Positions 50,789-58,689 of a stretch of 64,000 bases of DNA are shown here, one piece after another. The notes beneath the pieces were generated by a model. That model searched no databases. It worked only from the letters and a program-made list of their open reading frames with translations, and was not told where the DNA came from. This DNA comes from JBOHBN01 sp050698355 (GTDB taxonomy: Bacteria > Actinomycetota > Actinomycetes > Streptosporangiales > WHST01). The stretch's first letter is position 1, and each line of letters opens with the position of its first letter. The position numbers were made by a program, and so were the translations under genes. The stretch spans positions 1 to 64,000 of the forward strand of contig JBOHBN010000006.1 in assembly GCA_050698355.1 (NCBI GenBank), read 5' to 3'.

Positions 50789-51244
50789 GTGACGCCGCGA
50801 AGGCCGCTTGTCCCGCCGGGGTCCGAGCCGCCAGGCCCTCCCGCTCATCCCAGGTTCCGGTTCGAGCCACTCGGGCCGGACCACAACGCGGCCGACCTGG
50901 AGGCGTGGTCCTCGTCCATCGATCACATTCACGCGACGCCGGGGTTCCGCCCAGACGGGTGGCCGGAGCGGCCGTACACGCTCCCCGAGAACCTAACCGA
51001 CCTGGAGGAGCATCGCGATCGGCACCAGCGCGGTCTCGACTTCGCGTGGACCGTGCTCTACCCGGACGACGGAACCGTGCTCGGGTGCGTCTATCTGAAG
51101 CCCGACCCCACCGAGGCAGCTGACGCGGCAGCGCGCTCCTGGGTCCGTGCAGACCACGCCGAGCTCGACAGCGAGCTGCGTGCGCACCTGCGTCCGTGGT
51201 TCGCGGGGTCGTGGCCCCTGACGATCCGCTACGCGGCCGGGTAG
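50789..51244 (+). CDS. GNAT-like N-acetyltransferase
   Basis: This 151-residue protein has a GNAT-like layout: an initial strand-helix portion (RFRFEPLGPDHNAADLEAWS), central FAWTVLYPDDGTVLGCVYLK matching strands beta 2-4, and a short C-terminal part. The acetyl-CoA binding Q/RxxGxG/A loop is not clear, and the end (LRPWFAGSWPLTIRYAAG) is short for a complete acetyltransferase. It may be a divergent or cofactor-poor member. GTG start at 50789. It is divergent from the Imm1-like gene by 119 bp. Confidence 0.6.
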   Translation: MTPRRPLVPPGSEPPGPPAHPRFRFEPLGPDHNAADLEAWSSSIDHIHATPGFRPDGWPERPYTLPENLTDLEEHRDRHQRGLDFAWTVLYPDDGTVLGCVYLKPDPTEAADAAARSWVRADHAELDSELRAHLRPWFAGSWPLTIRYAAG

Positions 51245-51426
51245 CACGGCATTCGTCGTCGGAGCAGGTACGGCACATCTCCCTCGCAGGGAGGGGCCGC
51301 TGACTACAGCGGGTGATCCGCCGGGTCGCCGCGACCCTCACCGGCTACCGCGCCAGTTCGCGCCATACCACCTGCGGCTGGACTGGCTGATGTGGCTGGC
51401 GGCGCTGTCGCCCCCGCAGGCGAGAC

Positions 51427-51494
51427 CAAGATCCGTTTCTTCCGGCCGCAACGCGCAGAAACCTGCGCGTCGCGGCCACGCGGAACAGATCTTG
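51427..51494. repeat. Palindromic intergenic element, type II, copy 3
   Basis: Arms CAAGATCCGTTTC (from 51427) and GAACAGATCTTG (to 51494) enclose an inner stem CGCGCAG/CTGCGCG. The element is about 68 bp and is very like the copies at 32.9 and 58.2 kb. It lies between convergent genes and 57 bp before a type III element. Confidence 0.8.
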
Positions 51495-51550
51495 ACCGGG
51501 GACCTGTATGACCGGTTTGCACGCCCAGCGGCGCCCAACCAGGCGGACGG

Positions 51551-51600
51551 ACTCAGCTCCTGCTTCCCATGGCCTGCAGGTCGTGGGAAGCAGGAACTCA
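51551..51600. repeat. Palindromic intergenic element, type III, copy 1
   Basis: TCCTGCTTCCCA (51558-51569) and TGGGAAGCAGGA (51584-51595) form a perfect 12-bp stem around a GGCCTGCAGG-like centre. It matches the core of the element at 61.68-61.72 kb. It lies in the gene-poor interval before the XRE-cupin gene. Confidence 0.78.
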
Positions 51601-51856
51601 TCAAGGAAAGTAGCCTGCTTTCGGGCAGTGACTACGGCGCCCTGGTCGGATGACGTGGTGGCGAGGAGCTCGCTGCCGTCGGCGGTGACGAGCGCCGTGT
51701 CGGAGATCGGGTACGTGCCGATCTGCTGGTCGATGACCCACGACTGGACCAGCTGCGCCGAGTAAGGGGGTGTCCTTGCAAGTAGTACCGCGCGCTGCCA
51801 GTGAACTGGGTGGGGTCCACCCCGGGGAGTTTCCCACAGTACGACGCCGGTGAGAC

Positions 51857-52438
51857 CTACGCCGTCGGATGGCTACCGGTCTCGCGGTGTACGTGGGCGT
51901 GGTGGCCGTCTCGATCGAAGATCATGATGAGTTCGGCCGGGCCGTCGATGGCTGCGAAGGCGTGCGGTGTCATGGTGGCGAACTCGGCGGCCTCGCCGGT
52001 CTCGACGGTGATCTCGCGTTCGCCGAGGGACAAGCGCACGCTTCCCGTGATGACGAAGAACCAGTCGTGACCGGGGTGGACTCGCTGCTGTGCCGCTCTG
52101 CGGGTTGGTTCGAGTCGCATCTTTACGGCGACCGTGCTGCCGGTCGATCGGCTCAACATCCAGGTCGTGCGTTCGCCCGAGCTGTTCGGCATCGGACGGA
52201 TGACCACATCGTCGTTGCTGCGTACGTCGAGGAGCGCGTCGAGGTCGACCTGCAAGGCCGTGGCCAACGGCAGCAGGATGTCGAGACTGATCGTCCGCCT
52301 GCCGGTCTCGACGCGGCTGATGGTGGAGGGACTCAGGTTCGTGCGTGCGGCGAGCTCGTCGAGCGACAGGCCGAGCGTGGTCCGAAGACTCCTCAGTCGT
52401 GTCCGGACCACCTGTTCGACCTCGTTGTGCTCCGTCAT
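51857..52438 (-). CDS. XRE-family regulator with C-terminal cupin domain
   Basis: This 193-residue regulator has an N-terminal HTH_XRE (about residues 10-66; RSLRTTLGLSLDELAARTNL, SPSTISRVETGRRTISLDIL) and a C-terminal cupin domain (about 110-190; HPGHDWFFVITGSVRLSLGE, MTPHAFAAIDGPAELIMIFD). ATG 52438 has GGAGAG just upstream. It is divergent from the oxidoreductase/methyltransferase fusion gene with 71 bp between. In such pairs the regulator usually controls its divergent neighbour, and small-molecule binding by the cupin is expected but not shown. Confidence 0.9.
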   Translation of the reverse strand: MTEHNEVEQVVRTRLRSLRTTLGLSLDELAARTNLSPSTISRVETGRRTISLDILLPLATALQVDLDALLDVRSNDDVVIRPMPNSSGERTTWMLSRSTGSTVAVKMRLEPTRRAAQQRVHPGHDWFFVITGSVRLSLGEREITVETGEAAEFATMTPHAFAAIDGPAELIMIFDRDGHHAHVHRETGSHPTA

Positions 52439-52509
52439 CGCCTCTCCAGATTCTTGCCAATACTGCAAGAAGCTTCGCACATACCGCAAGGTAACGGTAG
52501 TCTCCGGGC

Positions 52510-54099
52510 ATGAGTGATCCCGCTTCTCGTACCGTCGAGCGGCACTGCGACGTCGCCGTCGTCGGCGGATCGGCCGCCGGACTTGCCGCCGCACTCCAAC
52601 TCGGTCGTCAGCGCCGGTCGGTGATCGTCATCGATACCGGCGAGGCACGCAACGCGCCCGCGGCGCACATGCACGGCTACCTCGGTCATGACGGGTCCCC
52701 GCCATCGGAGCTGACCACCGTGGGTCGTGAGGAGGTTCGCAGCTACGGCGGCGAGGTCCTCGCCGGTTGCGTGGGTCGTGTGACCCGCACCGCTGACGAC
52801 CGCTTCCGGGTCGAACTCGTCGACGGTCACTGCATCATCGCTCGCCGGGTCATCGCCGCCACCGGGCTGGTGGACGAGCTTCCGGACATCGACGGACTGG
52901 CCGAACATTGGGGGCGCGGGGTGATCCACTGCCCGTTCTGCCACGGTTTCGAGGTCCGCGACCGGCGTCTCGTCCAGATCGTCACCCACTCGATGGGACT
53001 GCACCCCACCAGCCTGTTCCGCCAGCTCAGCGATCAGCTCACCGTTGTGCTCCACGACCGCATCGACGTGGACGACTCGGAGCTCGACGCGCTGCGTGCG
53101 GCCGGCGTGGGTATCCAGCACGGACCAGTGAGCCGCATCGTCACGGACGCCGACGGGTACGTCGCGGCGGTCGAGCTGGCCGACGACGAACGCATTGACG
53201 CCGACGCAGTGGTGGTCGGCCCGCGATTCCGGGCGCGCGCCGAACCGTTCACTTCGCTCGGTCTACGACCGGTGGCGCACCCGACTGGGCTCGGAGACTT
53301 CGTGGAGACCGACGCGACCGGGGCAACCGCAGTACCGGGCCTCTACGCTGCTGGCAACGTCACCGATCCGAGTCAGCAGGTGTTGCAGGCCGCCGCCGAC
53401 GGTAGCCGGGTCGGCGCCATGGTCAGCTTCAGTCTCGCCGGCGACGATATCCGAGCCGCCGCCCGTCCGTCGGCCAACGCGGCCGACTGGGATCATCGCT
53501 ACGCCGGTGACCAGATGTGGAGCGGTAACCCGAACGGCACACTCGTCCACGAGACCAGCTGCCTCACGCCTGGCCGCGTACTCGACGTGGGCGCTGGCGA
53601 GGGCGGCGACGCGCTCTGGCTTGCCGAACAAGGCTGGAAAGTGACCGCCAGCGACATCTCGCAGCGCGCGCTGGACCGGGTCGACGCCGAGGCCCAACGC
53701 CGAGGCCTCCGCGTCGCGTGTCACCACGTGGACGCGAACGCAGTCGATGCATTCGACACCGCAGCATTCGACCTCGTATCAGCGCAGTACGCATCGATTC
53801 CCCGGACACCCGACAACCGGGGTGTTACCAACCTCCTCAACGCAGTTGCTCCGGGCGGCACGCTCCTTGTGGTGAGCCACGACCTCGAGTCCATGCGTGC
53901 GGCGATCGACACACTGGCCCACAGCCAGTCATTCGACCCAGACGCCTACCTACGAGTCGACGACTTCGCAGCCGCGCTCGCGGCCTCATCGGGATGGGAC
54001 ATCGAGATCCATGAAAAGCGACGTCGGCCGCCGGGGGCAGCCTCTGCTGCGCACCACGTCGAGGACGTCGTGCTTCGTGCCCGACGCAGCACCAGCTGA
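52510..54099 (+). CDS. Thioredoxin reductase-like domain fused to class I methyltransferase
   Basis: This is a 529-residue two-domain protein. Residues 1-310 form an FAD/NAD(P)H module like thioredoxin reductase: VAVVGGSAAGLAAALQLGRQ, a redox-active CPFC site in RGVIHCPFCHGFEVRD (about residue 141), and VPGLYAAGNVTDPSQQVLQA. Residues 330-529 form a SAM methyltransferase: RVLDVGAGEGGDALWLAEQG, VTASDISQRALDRV, FDLVSAQYASIP. This resembles fusions in which a disulfide reductase is linked to tellurite- or thiol-type methyltransferases. It is divergent from an XRE-cupin regulator. Reduction followed by methylation of a thiol or metalloid is a reasonable guess, not shown. Confidence 0.85.
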   Translation: MSDPASRTVERHCDVAVVGGSAAGLAAALQLGRQRRSVIVIDTGEARNAPAAHMHGYLGHDGSPPSELTTVGREEVRSYGGEVLAGCVGRVTRTADDRFRVELVDGHCIIARRVIAATGLVDELPDIDGLAEHWGRGVIHCPFCHGFEVRDRRLVQIVTHSMGLHPTSLFRQLSDQLTVVLHDRIDVDDSELDALRAAGVGIQHGPVSRIVTDADGYVAAVELADDERIDADAVVVGPRFRARAEPFTSLGLRPVAHPTGLGDFVETDATGATAVPGLYAAGNVTDPSQQVLQAAADGSRVGAMVSFSLAGDDIRAAARPSANAADWDHRYAGDQMWSGNPNGTLVHETSCLTPGRVLDVGAGEGGDALWLAEQGWKVTASDISQRALDRVDAEAQRRGLRVACHHVDANAVDAFDTAAFDLVSAQYASIPRTPDNRGVTNLLNAVAPGGTLLVVSHDLESMRAAIDTLAHSQSFDPDAYLRVDDFAAALAASSGWDIEIHEKRRRPPGAASAAHHVEDVVLRARRSTS

Positions 54100-54164
54100 C
54101 AAGAATCACACCGGTCCAGCGTGGACTCGATCAGTGGCCCCGAGTCGCGATGTTGCGTAAACCC

Positions 54165-55127
54165 CTACGCCTGTTGGAGTGTGGTACTGGCCTGCTCGGC
54201 CAGATCGGTGACGATCTCGGCTGCGGGCACGACGGAGTCGATCAATCCAGCGGCCTGGCCGATGGTGACGTTGGCGATGGTGTAGTCGCGGTCGGTCAGG
54301 GCCCGCTGGAACTCAGCGGTGGCCGCGTCGAGGTGTTCGCCGAGGGTGGCCCCAGATCCGTGCCACCGGGTGGTGAACGCGTTGCTCAGCACGTTCATGG
54401 TGTGTCCGGCCGGCCACGGGTAGCCGCGCACACGGTCGTAGACGGTGGTGCGGCAGCAGTCATCCCCGGTCGCGGCCACGACCTCCGCCTGGGCCTGCGG
54501 CGTAGAGAGCGCTTCGGAGGTGGCGTAGAAGCGAGAGCCGACCAGCACCCCGGATGCGCCCAGAACGAGCCCGGCCGCCAACCCGCGCCCGTCGGCGATC
54601 CCTCCAGCGGCCACCACGGGGGTCTCGGCGCCGTGAGAGGCAACGAGGTCGGCGATCTCGGGTACCAGGGTCAGTGTGGAGCGGGGCCCGTAGCCATGCC
54701 CACCGGCTTCGCTGCCCTGGGCCACCAGCACATCGGCGCCGGCCGCCAGCGCTCGCTCTGCCTGGCCACGATCCTGGATCTGGCAGACCAGCAGTGTCCC
54801 GGCAGACTTGATCGTCTCGGCGAACGTGGCGGGGTCCCCGAAGGACAGCATCACCGCCACCGGGCGATGTTCCAACGCGAGGTCGAGCAGCCTTGGCTGT
54901 CGCGCCAACGACCAGGTGATGAACCCGCAACCGACGCGGGTTCCGGCGGCCAGGTTGAACTGGCGGGCCAGCCATTTCTCGTCGCCGTAGCCGCCCCCGA
55001 TCATCCCGAGCCCACCGGCGTCGCTGACCGCGGCGGCAAGCTCACCGCCCGCGACTGCATCCATCGGCGCGGACAGGATCGGATAGTCGATCCCGAACAA
55101 CCGAGTCAACGCCGTTGCCAACGCCAC
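54165..55127 (-). CDS. Nitronate monooxygenase-family flavoprotein
   Basis: This is a 320-residue FMN TIM-barrel enzyme of the nitronate monooxygenase/2-nitropropane dioxygenase family: LFGIDYPILSAPMDAVAGGE at the start, SDAGGLGMIGGGYGDEKWLA, the histidine-containing AQGSEAGGHGYGPRSTLTLV (catalytic His) and VVAAGGIADGRGLAAGLVLG. It oxidises nitronates, or in some cases other unsaturated substrates. The GTG at 55127 has GGAGG six bases upstream and gives the family N-terminus. It is divergent from the deaminase-like gene and convergent with the fusion protein gene. Confidence 0.88.
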   Translation of the reverse strand: MALATALTRLFGIDYPILSAPMDAVAGGELAAAVSDAGGLGMIGGGYGDEKWLARQFNLAAGTRVGCGFITWSLARQPRLLDLALEHRPVAVMLSFGDPATFAETIKSAGTLLVCQIQDRGQAERALAAGADVLVAQGSEAGGHGYGPRSTLTLVPEIADLVASHGAETPVVAAGGIADGRGLAAGLVLGASGVLVGSRFYATSEALSTPQAQAEVVAATGDDCCRTTVYDRVRGYPWPAGHTMNVLSNAFTTRWHGSGATLGEHLDAATAEFQRALTDRDYTIANVTIGQAAGLIDSVVPAAEIVTDLAEQASTTLQQA

Positions 55128-55314
55128 CTGCAACCTCCATGGGTCCGTCGTGTCACTCGCCACGGTAGTTCCGTCGCGACGGGCAGACCCTTCTCATCGA
55201 ATCGAGCCCGCATGACTTCGTTGCTGTCACGCTGCTACGACACGGCGCGTCCAACAGCGGCACCGCATCGGGCACCGGCACGATCACCCGCAGCCATGTG
55301 CCATCGTGGCGTGC

Positions 55315-55785
55315 ATGGGATTGCCTGGGTCCGCCCGAGACCTGACCGATGATGAGTGGCAGCTCGTGGAGCTCGCTCGCTCCACCATCGACAGCACCAC
55401 CGACGCCGGTCCCGACGAGGACGGCGTGCACACGATGGGCGCGGCCGTACGCGCTGCCGACGGACGGATGTTCGCCGGCGTGAACCTCTATCACTTCACC
55501 GGCGGTCCCTGTGCTGAGCTTGTCGCCCTCGGTGCTGCACGCGCCGGCGGTGCCCGTGAGATCACGACGATCGTGGCCGTCGGCAACCACGGACGTGGCC
55601 CGGTCGGACCCTGTGGACGGGACCGCCAGGTGCTGTTCGACTACCACTCGACGGTGCGCGTGATTCTGCCGACGGACCAGGGTGTCAAGAGCGTCCTCAT
55701 CGCCGACCTCATGCCACTCGCCGCGCTCTGGACCGTCGAGGACGGCACGCAGCCCTACAACCCGGACCTCTTCCTCGACCCGTGA
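55315..55785 (+). CDS. Cytidine-deaminase-like protein with altered zinc site
   Basis: This is a protein of about 156 residues with the cytidine/blasticidin deaminase fold. The catalytic glutamate segment is GGPCAELVALGAARAGGA (CAE in place of HAE). The second motif is VGPCGRDRQVLFDYH, where the canonical PCxxC has lost its second cysteine (PCGRD). So one of the three zinc ligands is replaced by an aspartate. The protein may bind zinc weakly, use the aspartate, or have lost deaminase activity. The start is uncertain between ATG 55315 and GTG 55306. It stands alone between the nitronate monooxygenase and a dehydrogenase gene. Confidence 0.75.
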   Translation: MGLPGSARDLTDDEWQLVELARSTIDSTTDAGPDEDGVHTMGAAVRAADGRMFAGVNLYHFTGGPCAELVALGAARAGGAREITTIVAVGNHGRGPVGPCGRDRQVLFDYHSTVRVILPTDQGVKSVLIADLMPLAALWTVEDGTQPYNPDLFLDP

Positions 55786-55798
55786 GCAACGCAACAGA

Positions 55799-56830
55799 TC
55801 ACGGCCGTACCACCGACTTGACCGTACGGGCGTCGTCGCTGGCGGCGATCGCGTCGACGACACCGTCGAGTGAGTAACGACCGGTGACCATGCCGTCGAG
55901 GTCAACCGCCCCGGAGGCGGCGAGTTCGATGGCGGTCGGCCAGGTGTTGGCGTAGCGGAAAGTGCCGCATACGGTCACCTCGCGCTGCTGCACCGCGGCG
56001 GTGGGCAGCGAGACGGTGTCGGCACCCAGCCCGACCAGGACCGCGCGGCCACCCGGGCGTACCGCAGCGACTCCGGCTTGCACGGCCCCCGCGGCACCCG
56101 AACAGTCGATGAACGCGCCCGGGCGTACGTCGGCGACCGCGGCGTCCGCGGGGCGGGTCTCCGTCGCGCCGAGCCGCCCCGCCGAGTCGAGTCGCTCGGC
56201 GGCGATGTCGGTGACCACGACCGTGGCCGCACCGGCGGCGCGGGCCGCCTGGACGGTGGCGATCCCGATCGGGCCCGCGCCAGCGACCAGTACCCGCGAT
56301 CCGGTCGTGACCGCGGCCTTGCGGCACGCCCAGATTCCGACGGACAACGGCTCCAGCAGCCCGGCGGCGTCATCGGACACGCCTCCGGGCACCGCGTAGG
56401 TGAAGTCGGCGTCGTGGGCTACGTACTCGCAGAACGCGCCGTCAACCGGTGGCGTCGCGAAGAACCGGACCTGTGGGCACAGGTGGTAGCTGCCAGTACG
56501 ACACTGCTCGCAGCGGCGACACGGCACACCCGGCTCGAGCGACACCCGGCTGCCGAGCCGTTCAGGGTCCGCGCCCGGGCCCACCGCGACGATGGTGCCG
56601 CCGGCCTCGTGCCCCAGGATCAGCGGTTCGCGCACCACGTGCTCGCCGATACGGCCATGCCGGTAGTAGTGCACGTCCGAACCGCACAGGCCGACGGAGC
56701 CCACGCGTACGAGCACCTCGCCACGGCCGGGCTCGGGAACCGGACGGCTCTCCACGACCAGATCGCCGACGCCACGCAGCACCGCGGCACTCATCGTCTC
56801 CGGCACGGATGCCTGCGCTGCAACGACCAT
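55799..56830 (-). CDS. Zinc-dependent alcohol (polyol) dehydrogenase
   Basis: This 343-residue medium-chain dehydrogenase has the catalytic-zinc residues in VGLCGSDVHYYRHGRIGEHV and ILGHEAGGTIVAVG, the four-cysteine structural zinc loop PCRRCEQCRTGSYHLCPQV, and the NAD motif LVAGAGPIGIATVQAARAAG. The pattern is closest to sorbitol/xylitol dehydrogenases. The start could be ATG 56836, 56830 or 56794. It is divergent from the iron-containing dehydrogenase gene across a 10-bp palindrome. It is intact, unlike the related remnant at 2.4 kb. Confidence 0.88.
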   Translation of the reverse strand: MVVAAQASVPETMSAAVLRGVGDLVVESRPVPEPGRGEVLVRVGSVGLCGSDVHYYRHGRIGEHVVREPLILGHEAGGTIVAVGPGADPERLGSRVSLEPGVPCRRCEQCRTGSYHLCPQVRFFATPPVDGAFCEYVAHDADFTYAVPGGVSDDAAGLLEPLSVGIWACRKAAVTTGSRVLVAGAGPIGIATVQAARAAGAATVVVTDIAAERLDSAGRLGATETRPADAAVADVRPGAFIDCSGAAGAVQAGVAAVRPGGRAVLVGLGADTVSLPTAAVQQREVTVCGTFRYANTWPTAIELAASGAVDLDGMVTGRYSLDGVVDAIAASDDARTVKSVVRP

Positions 56831-56858
56831 GCCCATACCTTTTCACGCCTGAGCATTG

Positions 56859-56868
56859 ACCGTACGGT
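56859..56868. promoter_or_regulatory. Palindrome ACCGTACGGT between divergent dehydrogenases
   Basis: A perfect 10-bp palindrome ACCGTACGGT lies within TTGACCGTACGGTGAT, at the centre of the 74-bp gap between the two dehydrogenase genes. It has the look of a TetR- or GntR-type operator. A truncated TetR remnant lies downstream at 58.3 kb and may be the lost regulator. Confidence 0.45.
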
Positions 56869-56904
56869 GATGCCAATCGTGCACGGCGGAGTTGGAGGAC
56901 GCAG

Positions 56905-58185
56905 ATGGCAGGCGCTGGGAACGAGACGGTGTTCACGTGGCGCGCGCCGGCGGTGAAGTTCGGTCCGGGCGCGGTCGGTGAGGTCGGTCATGACGTCGCG
57001 GCGCTTGGGTGCCGGCGCGTTCTGGTGGTGACCGACCAGAGGGTCGCGGCGACGGGCGCCGCGGGCCGTGCCACCGAAGCAGTCCGTCAGGCGGGTGTGG
57101 ACGCGACCGTGTACGCCGATGTGCATATCGAGCCGACCGACGTGGGCGTGCGTGCGGCGGCCGACGCGGTGCGCGACGGCGGCTGGGACGGTTTCGTCGC
57201 GGTCGGCGGTGGCTCGGTCATCGACACCGCGAAGGCGGTGAACTTGCTGACGCACGTCTCGGGTGACCTGCTTGATTACGTGAACGCCCCGATCGGGGGC
57301 GGCCGGTCGCCGGAGAACCCGCTGGCTCCGCTCGTCGCCGTGCCCACGACGGCGGGCACCGGAGCGGAATGCACGGCGGTGTGCGTGGTCGACCTGCTCG
57401 AGCAGCACGTGAAGAGCGGCATCAGCGATGCCGCACTGCGCCCGGCGCTGGCGGTCGTCGATCCCGAGTTGACGCTGTCGCTGCCGCCGGAGGTCACCGC
57501 TGCATCCGCGTTCGACGTGCTGTGCCACGCGCTGGAATCCTACACCGCCCGGCCCTACAGCGATTTTCCCAGGCACGCACCGGAGGCGCGGGTCGCGTAC
57601 TGCGGTGCCAACCCTGTGTCGGACCTGTGGATCGAGCGCACGATGCCGTTGCTGGCCCGTTCGGTACGCACGGCGGTCGCCGACGGCTCGGACCTTGCCG
57701 CCCGCACCGACCTGCACCTGGCGGCGCTGTTCGCGGGAATGGGGTTCGGCAACGCGGGAGTGCACATCCCGCACGCGTGCGCGTACCCGATCGCGGGTCG
57801 TGTCCGCGAGTACGTGCCCAACGGATACCTCACCGACAGCCCTCTGGTGCCACACGGGCAGTCGGTGGTGCTGACCGCGCCGGCCACGTTCGCCCGCACC
57901 TTCGCGTCCAGCCCCGACCGGCACGCGTGGGCGGCGACGACGCTGGATCCGTCGGTGGCGGACCTGCCGGACAAGTCCAGCTGGCTACCGACTGCGATCA
58001 GGCGGCTGATGCGCGACACCGGCGTGCCCAGCGGTCTCGTCGATGTCGGCTACGGCGAAGCCGACATCGACGGGCTCGTCGAGGGAGCGCTCGCCCAGCA
58101 GCGCCTGCTCGGCCTCGCTCCCGTACCCGTCGACGCGGATCTGCTCGCGGAGGTCTTCCGCTCGTCCATCCAGCCCGTCGGCTGA
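56905..58185 (+). CDS. Iron-containing alcohol dehydrogenase (hydroxyacid-oxoacid transhydrogenase-like)
   Basis: This 426-residue group III dehydrogenase opens TVFTWRAPAVKFGPGAVGEV and has the NAD motif DGFVAVGGGSVIDTAKAVNL. Its iron ligands lie in ASAFDVLCHALESYTARPYS, FGNAGVHIPHACAYPIAGRV and LVPHGQSVVLTAPATFART. These features match the transhydrogenase branch (ADHFE1 type), which moves hydride between a 4-hydroxy acid and a keto acid. ATG 56905 follows GGAGGACGCAG. It is divergent from the zinc dehydrogenase, and the two probably share control and handle related hydroxy compounds. Confidence 0.88.
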   Translation: MAGAGNETVFTWRAPAVKFGPGAVGEVGHDVAALGCRRVLVVTDQRVAATGAAGRATEAVRQAGVDATVYADVHIEPTDVGVRAAADAVRDGGWDGFVAVGGGSVIDTAKAVNLLTHVSGDLLDYVNAPIGGGRSPENPLAPLVAVPTTAGTGAECTAVCVVDLLEQHVKSGISDAALRPALAVVDPELTLSLPPEVTAASAFDVLCHALESYTARPYSDFPRHAPEARVAYCGANPVSDLWIERTMPLLARSVRTAVADGSDLAARTDLHLAALFAGMGFGNAGVHIPHACAYPIAGRVREYVPNGYLTDSPLVPHGQSVVLTAPATFARTFASSPDRHAWAATTLDPSVADLPDKSSWLPTAIRRLMRDTGVPSGLVDVGYGEADIDGLVEGALAQQRLLGLAPVPVDADLLAEVFRSSIQPVG

Positions 58186-58215
58186 CACCCGAACGCTCCG
58201 TGCCGATGCCCAGAG

Positions 58216-58282
58216 CAAGATCCGTTTCTCCCGGCCGTAACGCGCAGTTTCCTACGCGTTACGGCCATGCGGAACGGATCTT
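58216..58282. repeat. Palindromic intergenic element, type II, copy 4
   Basis: Arms CAAGATCCGTTTC (from 58216) and GGAACGGATCTT (to 58282) enclose an inner stem CGTAACGCG/CGCGTTACG. It abuts the broken 5' end of a TetR remnant on its right and lies 31 bp after the iron-dehydrogenase stop. It may mark the breakpoint at which the regulator lost its DNA-binding half. Confidence 0.8.
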
Positions 58283-58305
58283 CACCGGGAGGTCTATACG
58301 AGAAT

Positions 58306-58688
58306 TTGGCGTTGATGTCGCGCTCGCCGAGATCGCCGATCAGCTCAACGAGGCGCAGCCCGGTGATGTCGAGGCGTCGGTGGCGGCCTGGTTCGACCAC
58401 TACGAGCGGTACGGCGACCTGGTGGTACGCAACCTCGCCGACGAGGCCGATCCCGCGGTGGCCGAGACCGTCCGCACCGGCCGGAAGCGCCACCGCCAAC
58501 GGGTGGTGCGGCAGTTCGCGCCGCAGCTGACGCGCGTACCCGAGCATGCCGTGACGCGGCTGGTCGACGGGCTCGTCTGTGCGTGTGATGTCTACACCTG
58601 GAAGCTGCTGCGACGCGACATTGGCCGGTCACGGGAGCGGGCCGAAGCCACGATGTGCCAGACGGTTCGGGCGCTGCTGGGAGAGTGA
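58306..58688 (+). pseudogene. TetR-family regulator, N-terminal half missing
   Basis: The C-terminal ligand-binding part of a TetR/AcrR regulator is readable from about 58306 (VDVALAEIADQLNEAQPGDV, then SVAAWFDHYERYGDLVVRNL) to the stop at 58688 (TWKLLRRDIGRSRERAEATM). The DNA-binding helix-turn-helix that should precede it is absent. In its place lies a type II palindrome. The fragment overlaps into the glycosyltransferase remnant that follows; TetR plus glycosyltransferase is a typical intact pair elsewhere. Confidence 0.72.
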
Positions 58689-58689
58689 G

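Larger units (their letters stand above)
51245..51856. other. Gene-poor interval with two palindromic elements and a gene scrap
   Basis: This 612-bp stretch between convergent genes holds a type II element (51427-51494), a type III element (51551-51600) and a short minus-strand scrap near 51770-51820 (MDPTQFTGSARYYLQG) that looks like the N-terminus of a SAM methyltransferase before losing frame. The codons after it do not match a family I know. I see no intact gene. Confidence 0.5.

Noticed and set aside
51632..51820. Small leftward gene beginning MDPTQFTGSARYYLQG
   Set aside because: Only the first 16 residues resemble a methyltransferase; the rest loses frame, so it is a scrap and not a gene.
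57369..58305. Upstream extension of the TetR fragment through the iron dehydrogenase gene
   Set aside because: It is in another frame of a conserved dehydrogenase and is Arg-rich; the homology to TetR starts only near 58306.
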